Assembly: GCA_030039005.1 (NCBI GenBank)
Contig: JASHQT010000099.1
Location: 1-24,303, forward strand
Length of the DNA stretch: 24,303 nucleotides
Reading direction: 5' to 3'
Source: Bryobacteraceae bacterium
GTDB lineage: Bacteria; Acidobacteriota; Terriglobia; Bryobacterales; Bryobacteraceae
Below the pieces are notes generated by a model, which searched no databases, was not told where the DNA came from, and saw nothing but the letters and a program-made list of their open reading frames with translations. Every line of letters begins with the position of its first letter. Within the stretch, counting starts at the first letter, position 1. The position numbers were made by a program, and so were the translations under genes. This document shows, one piece after another, positions 8,446 through 15,655 of this stretch.

Positions 8446-10308
8446 TTAGCGATGGTGCAGGGCGGAGTTAGGGTGGCTATTCTCGCGGCCTTCGGGCCGA
8501 CCGTTCCATAAGATGACCAGATTGTAGGCGTTCACGGAACCTAAACCCGTGGCGCGGTCATAGCCGACGCCGGCCGAATAGCCTAATTCTCCCCGGCTAC
8601 AGTTGGGGCTCGCGTTCGCACACGGCACGATATTGTTGCCGGAAACAACATCGTGGAAAATTTCGGGAGTCGACTGCGCCAGACGGTAGAGAGTGGGGTT
8701 AATATTGCCCAAGCCAAGCTGAGCGCTGGGATCATTGAGCGCGCGGTACTGATTGACCAGCGCTACCATGCCGGAGAAGACCGGTGTCGGCGCCGAGGTC
8801 CCGCCCACGCATAAAGTCTGGCCGTTGGCATAAATCGAATAGGGATCGTGCACGACGCTGCCGGCGAGGGAAACGTCAGGGACGTCCCGTACGCCGTCAT
8901 TTGGAACGCCCGTCCCTGCCTGCCAGTCAGGTTTGTTGAAGAAGACGCTCGCCCCGCCACCCGTAGAAAGAAGGGTTCCCGTTTCCGCGGCATCGTTCCA
9001 GGCGACTTCAGGAATGTAGGATAGGGCCGAGCTGCCATTGCCGGCGTTGGCGGAGGCCCAGTAGTTGCCATTGCCTTCCAGGAACTCGGTTCCACCGACG
9101 CCGGTAACTTCGGGAACGCTCGCTGGAAGGTCCACAGCAAGCCCATCCATCGCCAACTGCTCGGAGGTCAGGTCGCAGTCCGCCGCGCCGCTGTCGCCCG
9201 AAGCGGCAAGCCAGGTAATACCCATGGAATTGGCCTGCTTGGCGAGCATTTCGAAAAGCGCGGCCATCGAAGCCGACCCTGGAGAGTTTTGCTGCTCGCA
9301 CAGGCCATAGCTCGTGCTGATCACGGGCGCCAGAGCCTGATCGACGGCGTATTGAACCGACGTCCAAACGTCAGCCGAATAAACAAACACCACCGTGGCC
9401 TGTGGGGCAATGCCGCCGGCGTATTCCAGATCCAGGCTCGACTCGATCAAGTCGTCCGGGCTCACTCCCGGATCTTGGCTACCGGTCGCCAAAACGAGTT
9501 GCGGATCATTAGGAGGTAGACCGTAATTCACGCGGAACTGTTCGATGTCAGAAAGATGAATGTCAGTTTGTCCAGCGACGGCGATCTTCTGGCCCGCTCC
9601 GTTGATGCCTATCTGATAAAGGGGAGCGATGTTATAGATGGTGGCAAAATCTCCGGGAACCAGGGCATGGTTGCCCGAAGCGAACGTGAAATCGGCTGCC
9701 GAGATGGCCCGGGCAGGCTTGGTTCGAAAGTCGTCCAATCCGCGGATCTGCAGCACCACGCCCCCGATGGCCGACGGAACGGAAGGATCGCCAGCGTTGG
9801 CGTAATGCGATTCCCCGTTAGCGCTGTATTGGTGAATTTCAGTCTGGAATGCTGTTCTTACCTGGGCCGCCGTTCCACTAAATGTCACCGAGGTTCGCGA
9901 GCGAGCGACGTAATCGATATGAAGGCCGTTGCTTGCGAGCCAGGAGATCACGGTAGTCATGTCATCCGGCTGAAGGCCAAAACGATCGGCGTATTGCTCC
10001 GGTGTGAGCCAATGGCGATAATTCGGCGATGATGCATTCCGCTGCTCGCTGAGGAGTTCGTCCAAAGCCCGGGATTGCGTGGAGGAAGGTTGAAAAACCA
10101 GCGTTACTCCGCTGATTTTGGCCAAGGGATCGAGTGGCCCCTGATCGTCTTCCGCGCGAGCTCTCGGATTCCGGTTCCCGGCGAGAATTGTCCTTTGGGT
10201 GGTATCGAGCGGCTGAGCAACGCGACGCGCGAGGGTTTGCGCTCCGACTGACGCACAAACAAGGGCGGCAGTAATAGATGTTACGAAAACTCGGTGCCGG
10301 GCGAACAT
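8446..10308 (-). CDS. Secreted S53 peptidase (sedolisin/pro-kumamolisin family), second copy
   Basis: A second serine-carboxyl peptidase, 620 residues, clearly diverged from its neighbour at 6774-8438. It has a signal peptide (about 1-23, ending VGAQ), an activation prodomain (about 60-195, SPNYRHWLTPEQYADRFG) and a catalytic domain with Glu289 and Asp293 (ESSLD), Asp372 in SGDSG and the nucleophile Ser505 in GGTSAP. The Ca2+ site is FHDV (Asp553) with GYDRATGLGSVNAYNL. All expected catalytic residues are present, so activity at acid pH outside the cell is likely. Cysteines around residues 563-570 may form a disulfide. A hydrophilic Asn/Arg-rich tail (601-620) follows the catalytic domain. 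The start is ATG 10308, where the signal peptide begins. The 215 bases upstream separate it from the PEP-CTERM gene on the same strand, so it may have its own promoter. Confidence 0.93.
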   Translation of the reverse strand: MFARHRVFVTSITAALVCASVGAQTLARRVAQPLDTTQRTILAGNRNPRARAEDDQGPLDPLAKISGVTLVFQPSSTQSRALDELLSEQRNASSPNYRHWLTPEQYADRFGLQPDDMTTVISWLASNGLHIDYVARSRTSVTFSGTAAQVRTAFQTEIHQYSANGESHYANAGDPSVPSAIGGVVLQIRGLDDFRTKPARAISAADFTFASGNHALVPGDFATIYNIAPLYQIGINGAGQKIAVAGQTDIHLSDIEQFRVNYGLPPNDPQLVLATGSQDPGVSPDDLIESSLDLEYAGGIAPQATVVFVYSADVWTSVQYAVDQALAPVISTSYGLCEQQNSPGSASMAALFEMLAKQANSMGITWLAASGDSGAADCDLTSEQLAMDGLAVDLPASVPEVTGVGGTEFLEGNGNYWASANAGNGSSALSYIPEVAWNDAAETGTLLSTGGGASVFFNKPDWQAGTGVPNDGVRDVPDVSLAGSVVHDPYSIYANGQTLCVGGTSAPTPVFSGMVALVNQYRALNDPSAQLGLGNINPTLYRLAQSTPEIFHDVVSGNNIVPCANASPNCSRGELGYSAGVGYDRATGLGSVNAYNLVILWNGRPEGRENSHPNSALHHR

Positions 10309-10523
10309 CGCAAGCCCGCGAGTGGCTGGATATCTTCAGACAACCCGCGCTCCGGTAAAGTGATCGGATGCCAGGCAGTGCGACCAACATAAGATTTTTC
10401 TCTTGTACCCGGAGGGGAGAATGCGGAGCGAGGTTAGTACCGGAGTACCTTGCAGGGACCGGCAGGCCAGTGGACCCGCCGGGGAACGAGAACTAAAGAG
10501 GACCTAAGGGGGCTAGCGGGAGA
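10309..10523. other. Intergenic gap between PEP-CTERM and S53 genes
   Basis: This non-coding stretch of 215 bases lies upstream of the second S53 gene on the - strand. It contains a short direct repeat AGTACC (10436-10441 and 10444-10449). I see no convincing promoter, terminator hairpin or riboswitch, but it is the likely location of the peptidase's control region. Confidence 0.4.
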
Positions 10524-11171
10524 TTACCTTGTGGCCCAGGCTGCCAGGCGCTTCCGCACCAGGATGCCGAGAGCCGCTAGGCCGCACAACGGAAGAACGG
10601 TGGAGGGTTCCGGCACGGAACTCACTGCGCCGAAACTCGCGTTCGATACCTGCGAGCTGATCGCGTATCCGTTCTGATTTCCGAGCGTGATGTCGGTGAG
10701 CGTGAGACTTCCGCCACCGGGGCTGTTCGCCGTGAAGTCGAGGACGGCCAAGGTGAAAGCCGAAGCCTGATCGCTGGTGAGAGTGGCGGAAGTGTCGAAG
10801 GAGACTTCGATCAGCGTCTCGGCATCCGTCCCGGCGCTCGCTTCGGTGACGCTATAGCTCGATCCGCCAATCGCCAACTGGTCGCCTAATGTGGGATCGC
10901 CGAAGGTGACGTTGTCGAACGTAAAATTACTGGGGAAATCGACAGTAATGTCATAGGTGCCGAGCGCCGTACCGCTTCCCAGCCCGCTGATATCGAGATC
11001 CACCGAAGTTGTGGAGCCGACGTTGACTTCCGGCGAGGTAGGCACGATGGAGAGCGTGGCTGCGGCGGCTGTCTGAAGGCACGCGAAGCAGACGAAAATC
11101 GCAAGCGCACTGGCGCGTAACGCCGCCGCCCGCGAGGTTAGGGAACGGGGGGAGCTGTCCTCTTTAAGCAT
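10524..11171 (-). CDS. PEP-CTERM protein with cohesin-like beta domain
   Basis: Exported protein of 215 residues. It has a signal peptide (about 1-38, hydrophobic ALAIFVCFACLQTAAAA), then one beta-rich domain opening TLSIVPTSPEVNVGSTTSVDLDISGL, a pattern I associate with cohesin/carbohydrate-binding-like folds found in many PEP-CTERM proteins. It ends in a textbook sorting tail: VPEPST (186-191), a hydrophobic helix (about 192-205) and a basic end RKR (206-208). A membrane exosortase from elsewhere in the genome should process it. I start it at ATG 11171, where GAGGA lies 7 bases upstream and a normal signal peptide results. A longer TTG frame from 11237 has no ribosome site and would bury the signal sequence. 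It lies 115 bases after the FkbH-fusion gene on the same strand and could be read from that operon or from the weak promoter at 11249-11278. Confidence 0.83.
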   Translation of the reverse strand: MLKEDSSPRSLTSRAAALRASALAIFVCFACLQTAAAATLSIVPTSPEVNVGSTTSVDLDISGLGSGTALGTYDITVDFPSNFTFDNVTFGDPTLGDQLAIGGSSYSVTEASAGTDAETLIEVSFDTSATLTSDQASAFTLAVLDFTANSPGGGSLTLTDITLGNQNGYAISSQVSNASFGAVSSVPEPSTVLPLCGLAALGILVRKRLAAWATR

Positions 11172-11178
11172 TATTTGG

Positions 11179-11183
11179 TCCTC
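11179..11183 (-). promoter_or_regulatory. Ribosome binding site deciding the PEP-CTERM start
   Basis: On the - strand this reads GAGGA, 7 bases before ATG 11171. It supports that start over the longer TTG frame beginning at 11237. Confidence 0.6.
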
Positions 11184-11248
11184 GTGTTTTAAATCAAGAG
11201 CTAGCAAAATGTTACCGAGGAAGCTGGAGCGTGACAACCCTGAACCGT

Positions 11249-11278
11249 ACTATAACTATGTTTACAAAAATCCCGTAA
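11249..11278 (-). promoter_or_regulatory. Possible promoter upstream of the cohesin-like PEP-CTERM gene
   Basis: Read on the - strand there is a TATAGT -10-like box (11249-11254; 5/6) preceded after 18 bases by TTACGG (11273-11278), a poor -35 box. It lies in the 115-base gap after the FkbH-fusion gene, in an AT-richer stretch. A direct repeat AGTACTTG (11278-11285 and 11293-11300) overlaps its upstream edge. The call is weak. Confidence 0.25.
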
Positions 11279-11286
11279 GTACTTGC

Positions 11287-14073
11287 CTAAATAGTACTTG
11301 TTTGCGCTGCTTGAGCCGCAATTTCGGGCGCGTGTAGTTCGACGTGCGGAGGAAGAGGGCGAATCTCCGAGATGGAGATCTCCCACTGATGAGGCGAGGT
11401 CTCAGTGAACCCGCTCCGCAACAGAAAGTCCTTCACCTGTGCGTTGCGCGGACCTTTGACGAAGGGGGCGACGAGCTTTGTGGCGCCCTGCAGACGGCCG
11501 GTTTCGCCCATGGCATAGAGGAAGGCGTCTTCTACGCCGCGGCCGAGAACCCGGCAGCTCATCAGGAGGGTGTCGATCTCGGAATAGCCTGCTTGGGGCC
11601 GGATCGCGCAGACCCCCACGAGGCCGTATTCGCCGAAACGGTCACTGGCCCGCAGAGTGAGGACAGCCGCATCCGAGCCGAGCGCCCGCATCTCGCCGAC
11701 GGTGCGCCGTTTGAGCGAAAGGTTAAACTGATTGGTACGCTGGGTGAGCTGGGCGACGCGCGGCCATTCCTCGTTGCCCGCGTGATTGATGTCCACGCGA
11801 AGCTGCAGACTTGCCAGAAAGCCTTCCAGGCTGGGAGCCTCGTTCAGTTCACGTTGGCGGACGCCTTCCTCCTGGATCATGCGCGTGCGAGAGGCGTCCT
11901 CGTCGGTGACCTTGGCGGCGTCGAACAGCCAAAGCCGCGAGAGCGTTTCACAGTACTCGGCGGGATCGGGCGGGAGCGGGACAACGTGCACTTGGGGAAG
12001 CGAAGATTGGACTTCGTTGCGCACGAACGGGTCGTCATCCAGGAAAACGAACGAATCGATGCCGACGTTCAATTCCGCGGCCAACGAACGCAAATTCTCG
12101 GACTTCGGCATCCAGTTGACGCGCCAGGCGGCGATATCGGAGGGCCTCAGGATCATTTCCGGATGGCGCTCGAAAACGTCGCGCACGTCGCGCTCCTCAT
12201 TCTTGCTGACTATGACAAGTAATAATCCGCGTTCTTTCAGACGCTGGATGTGGCGCTGGAACATCTGAAAGCCGCGGCCGGCGCCGTCGGAGCCGAGTTC
12301 GATGCCTTCCAAACCCACTTCGCCGACTACCCCGCCCCACAGCGTGTTGTCGCAATCGAGCGCCAAGACTTTCGACGGGCTGCGGCGAGACGAGCGGATC
12401 CGCCTAACCAGCTCGATGGCGAGGTCGCGGTACACCTGTGGAGAATACGGACCGCGCGTCAGGATTTCGCTTTGATTGGACCGCGAGTTTGCGACGCCGA
12501 GGCGCTCCACGACGCCGGAAAAATCGAGCAGCTCGACGCCCGGGAGCCCTTCCGCCACTTCTTGCCAGCGTGCCCGGATCGAACCCACGGAATCGGCGGC
12601 GCTGAAGGCGGAAACCAGGGGTGGTAGCGTGCCGACCATTAATTGACCGGACGGCTGCGCGGCGAAATTTTCCAGCGCTGCGAGCAAACTGTCCAGCAAA
12701 CCGCCGGAAGCGTGAGCGGCCAGATCTTCCGGACGCGTCAGCACTAGGTTGATCCCGTCGGGGTTAGCGTAGAAGGGCCCCTCGCGATCGAGCAAAGCCT
12801 GGAGGATCTGGTTGTATTCGGCGAAGACCGGCTCGATCTGGAAACCGAATGCGCGGCCCCAGAGCTTGAGCGGGGCGGCGATGGCATGCAGCGTGAAACT
12901 GGCGGCCATGACGACGCGAATGGGTTTGCCGCCGGAGGTCTGCTCGAAACGCGCGGCCAGCGCGCGCGTGGCTTCAGCCGGATCGAGCAACGGCAGCATG
13001 TCCAAATCGTTTGGCAATGTGACGGCTTCCGGAACTTCGTGCTGTGTCGGTACGATGGCGCCTTGACCGGCGAGCTTCCTTCCCTCGGCTAATTGCGCGA
13101 CATCGGCGAGGCTGCGGATTCGTAGCACGTCGGCTGCGTCCACGGGAGCGCCGTAGCGGGAGTAGATGGCGGCGGCGATAGCGATTTGACCGAGGGAATC
13201 CCAGTTCGCGCAGTTGGCCTGCGAAAAATCGCCGGACTGTTCGCCTTCGGGAATGTTCAGCGCTTCGATGACGAGACGGCGAATGTTGGGGCCGACTGGA
13301 GTGGTGTCGGCGGCCGCTGTTGCAGCGGGTGTTTCCACGGGAGCGGCGCCGTCCCGATGGCGCAGAAAACGGGCCGGATGTCCGCCCCAAAATTCGTTGG
13401 CCGGAACGATGGTGAAAGGTTCCAAAATGGAGCCGGGCTCGATCACTGCGTCATGGCCGATCACACAGCCGAGCGGGATGCGCGATTCGCCTCCAATGGT
13501 GGCGCGATCGCCGATGGTTATCGGGGCGGTAATAAAAGCCATGGCTCCGTCCAGGCGAGGCGACTGCGCGTGCGCGACAATCGACGCCCGGCCGCCGACC
13601 AGCGCTCCTTCACCGATAGTGGTAAGGTCGGGGTCGTAAAGATAACCCCACAAACGAGCCCGCTTGCCGACGCGCGCCGATGGCGCATAGGCTCTCAGGT
13701 ACAGATTCCCGAAAGTGGCGGAATGGCCGAGCGCGCCCGCGATCGGCAGGGCCTTCAAGACCGCGAAAAGAGAATAACAGAAGAGGGCCGTGATCAACCC
13801 GGGATCGGCGTCCGGGCTGCTTTTTCCGGGCTCAAACACGGCGTGGCTAGGCTTGGGATGGCGGCGGCCAAGTCGCGCGCAAGTGAAGCCCCACAGCCAC
13901 AGCGCAATCAACAGCCAGGCGAAGTAAAGCACCGGCGCGAGGATCAGCCAGTGATACCACTGCCAATACCGGGCTCCCGCCAGAAACGTCAAGGCAACCA
14001 CCATGGCTGAAGAGATCACCATCGGCGTGATCACTAAAACAAGCGTGATAAGGTCGACGATCAACTCCGTCAT
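11287..14073 (-). CDS. Membrane-anchored fusion: beta-helix acyltransferase-like domain, carrier domain and FkbH-type glyceryl transferase
   Basis: This 928-residue fusion has four parts. Residues 6-33 and 43-63 (and perhaps 94-115) are membrane helices. Residues about 120-240 are a left-handed beta-helix of hexapeptide repeats (TIGEGALVGGRASIVAH, ITIGDRATIGG, EFWGGHPARFLR), like acyltransferase-type end domains of some NRPSs; His168 is a candidate catalytic residue. Residues about 260-335 are a carrier domain with WDSL, Ser293 being the phosphopantetheine site. Residues about 383-905 are FkbH-like: an SGNH-like N-part, then a HAD-IIIC phosphatase core (ALDCDNTLWGG, Asp573 and Asp575; Ser623-Lys624; FLDDDP, 677-682), then a GNAT-like end (QRTNQFNLSLKRR, CRVLGRGVEDA). 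FkbH enzymes dephosphorylate 1,3-bisphosphoglycerate and load glyceryl onto a carrier thiol; here the carrier is built in. ATG 14073 has GGAG about 8 bases upstream. It is the last clear member of the biosynthetic operon. Confidence 0.85.
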   Translation of the reverse strand: MTELIVDLITLVLVITPMVISSAMVVALTFLAGARYWQWYHWLILAPVLYFAWLLIALWLWGFTCARLGRRHPKPSHAVFEPGKSSPDADPGLITALFCYSLFAVLKALPIAGALGHSATFGNLYLRAYAPSARVGKRARLWGYLYDPDLTTIGEGALVGGRASIVAHAQSPRLDGAMAFITAPITIGDRATIGGESRIPLGCVIGHDAVIEPGSILEPFTIVPANEFWGGHPARFLRHRDGAAPVETPAATAAADTTPVGPNIRRLVIEALNIPEGEQSGDFSQANCANWDSLGQIAIAAAIYSRYGAPVDAADVLRIRSLADVAQLAEGRKLAGQGAIVPTQHEVPEAVTLPNDLDMLPLLDPAEATRALAARFEQTSGGKPIRVVMAASFTLHAIAAPLKLWGRAFGFQIEPVFAEYNQILQALLDREGPFYANPDGINLVLTRPEDLAAHASGGLLDSLLAALENFAAQPSGQLMVGTLPPLVSAFSAADSVGSIRARWQEVAEGLPGVELLDFSGVVERLGVANSRSNQSEILTRGPYSPQVYRDLAIELVRRIRSSRRSPSKVLALDCDNTLWGGVVGEVGLEGIELGSDGAGRGFQMFQRHIQRLKERGLLLVIVSKNEERDVRDVFERHPEMILRPSDIAAWRVNWMPKSENLRSLAAELNVGIDSFVFLDDDPFVRNEVQSSLPQVHVVPLPPDPAEYCETLSRLWLFDAAKVTDEDASRTRMIQEEGVRQRELNEAPSLEGFLASLQLRVDINHAGNEEWPRVAQLTQRTNQFNLSLKRRTVGEMRALGSDAAVLTLRASDRFGEYGLVGVCAIRPQAGYSEIDTLLMSCRVLGRGVEDAFLYAMGETGRLQGATKLVAPFVKGPRNAQVKDFLLRSGFTETSPHQWEISISEIRPLPPHVELHAPEIAAQAAQTSTI

Positions 14074-14135
14074 CTGTTTATCTCCGGGCTTGGGTTAGCG
14101 CGCATGATTGGGGAGAGTTCAGCGTGATGCGTGCG

Positions 14136-15590
14136 TCATGATTCCTGATCCGCCGCGGCCTGCGCTGCCAGCTTGCGTTGGATGCCCGCGGTGGCTCCGC
14201 GGTTCAGGGCATAGGGCGAAATGAGCGCGATGGATCCGATCAGCATCGCACCGGGAAGCACACCATATAAGATCGCCAGACGGTTGGCGGTGAGAGCGGA
14301 CTGAACGGCCGAACCGGCCGCCAGGTGCACGTAATATTGGAGGACGAATCCGCCGATGAGCACGGCAAAGCCGGAGGCTACTTTTTCGCCGAAATTCAGC
14401 ATGCCGAAAAAGACGCCTTCGCGGCGCGAACCGGTGACCAGCTCATCCTGATCTGCGACATCAGCGAGCATGGACGCGGGTAGCACCCATAAGGCACTGG
14501 CGAAAACACCCGCCAGGGCATAACCACCGATGAGCGGCCAAGCCTTGCCGATGCCGAGCGGCTTACCGGGTCCGATGAGGTAGGTGGCGGCGATGAGCAT
14601 CACGGCGGTGCCCAGCATTCCGGTGGCGTAACAGGTTCGTTTCTCATAGTGGCGTGCCAACGCAAGCCATAATGCGATTCCAACGCATGCCCCGACCCCA
14701 AATGCCACTTGCACCAGGCTGAGAATGCCCGCTTGATGAACCTGGGCGCACCAGGTGAAGAAATGAACCGCCAGTCCGGCGTTGATGATCACCGCGGTAA
14801 AGAACACGGTGTAGGAGAGCCAGATGGAGCGGAAGGCGCGATTGGCGAGGGCCAGGTGAAAGCCGCGGTAAAAACCGAGCATATGCAGGGTGCCTTGGTG
14901 GCCTCCGGGATCCTGGTGCCCGGAGGTGCCGAAGAAAGCGACCAATCCGGTGACGGTGAGCAGCGCGCCGAACACCAGGCCCATGCGGGCGTAATTCTGA
15001 TAATCGAGCTTGGGATCGATGCCGGAGGCGCTATGGCGGAAGAAGAGCAGAAACGAGAGCGCGGCGGCGGCCAGAGCGCCAATCAAACCGCAGATGGAAC
15101 GCACGGCGTTCACGACCGTGCGCTGGTCGTAGTCCTGCGTCAGCTCGGCGCCCAGACTCAAATATGGAATGCGATAAATTGCGGTGGTGATACGAAAAAG
15201 GATCAAAATGCATGCAAACCAGCGCAGCAGTCCATGGCCGGTGCTCAGAGCGTGCGGCGGGAAGAACAGCGCCGCGAAACACGGTCCCATGGTGCAAGCG
15301 CCGAGGAGCATGTAAGAGCGCCGGCGGCCCAGCCGGTGACGGCTGTGATCGGAGCGGTATCCGATTAACGGATCGATGACGGCGTCGAGCGTCAATCCCA
15401 AGGCCGAGACCAAGCCCAGGAGCGGGGCGGGCAGGCCCAATACAGAGTTGTAAAAGAAGAGCAGGAAGAGTCCGAACAGTACCATGCTGCCGGTGATGGG
15501 AATTTCGCCGATCCCGTACAAGATGATACGAGACAATCCGGCTGATCTCACTGGTGCGGGTGCGGCCAGGGAGGCGATTTGCGGCTGCAT
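14136..15590 (-). CDS. MFS transporter of the GPH/MFS_2 cation-symporter type
   Basis: Polytopic inner-membrane transporter of 484 residues with about 12 hydrophobic segments. The family hallmark is between helices 2 and 3: Asp69 and Asp73 (LDAVIDPLIGYRSD), then Asp81 and GRRR (88-91), as in melibiose-type glycoside/cation symporters. A related conserved segment, ADVADQDELVTGSRREGVFFG, follows the mid-protein helices. GPH members carry sugars and glycosides, while related MFSD2 proteins carry lysophospholipids, so a glycosylated or lipid-like product or precursor is possible but not shown. The start ATG 15590 has a perfect AGGAGG (- strand, 15598-15603) 7 bases upstream. It sits 65 bases after the phosphatase gene and 62 bases before the FkbH fusion, inside the operon. 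Confidence 0.87.
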   Translation of the reverse strand: MQPQIASLAAPAPVRSAGLSRIILYGIGEIPITGSMVLFGLFLLFFYNSVLGLPAPLLGLVSALGLTLDAVIDPLIGYRSDHSRHRLGRRRSYMLLGACTMGPCFAALFFPPHALSTGHGLLRWFACILILFRITTAIYRIPYLSLGAELTQDYDQRTVVNAVRSICGLIGALAAAALSFLLFFRHSASGIDPKLDYQNYARMGLVFGALLTVTGLVAFFGTSGHQDPGGHQGTLHMLGFYRGFHLALANRAFRSIWLSYTVFFTAVIINAGLAVHFFTWCAQVHQAGILSLVQVAFGVGACVGIALWLALARHYEKRTCYATGMLGTAVMLIAATYLIGPGKPLGIGKAWPLIGGYALAGVFASALWVLPASMLADVADQDELVTGSRREGVFFGMLNFGEKVASGFAVLIGGFVLQYYVHLAAGSAVQSALTANRLAILYGVLPGAMLIGSIALISPYALNRGATAGIQRKLAAQAAADQES

Positions 15591-15655
15591 CAGCGGACCT
15601 CCTGGGTGCGGGGTAAAGCCATTGGATCTGGCGAGCGCCGGTTCATAGATCCCGG

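Noticed and set aside
6774..10308. Recent inverted duplication of one peptidase gene
   Set aside because: The proteins differ in length (554 and 620) and share little beyond family motifs; no nucleotide-level inverted repeat was seen.
10309..10523. Riboswitch or structured RNA upstream of the second S53 gene
   Set aside because: The stretch has GC-rich patches and a short AGTACC repeat, but no riboswitch core that I recognise.
11344..12222. + strand open frame (292 codons) opposite the FkbH module
   Set aside because: It is antisense to highly conserved HAD and GNAT motifs.
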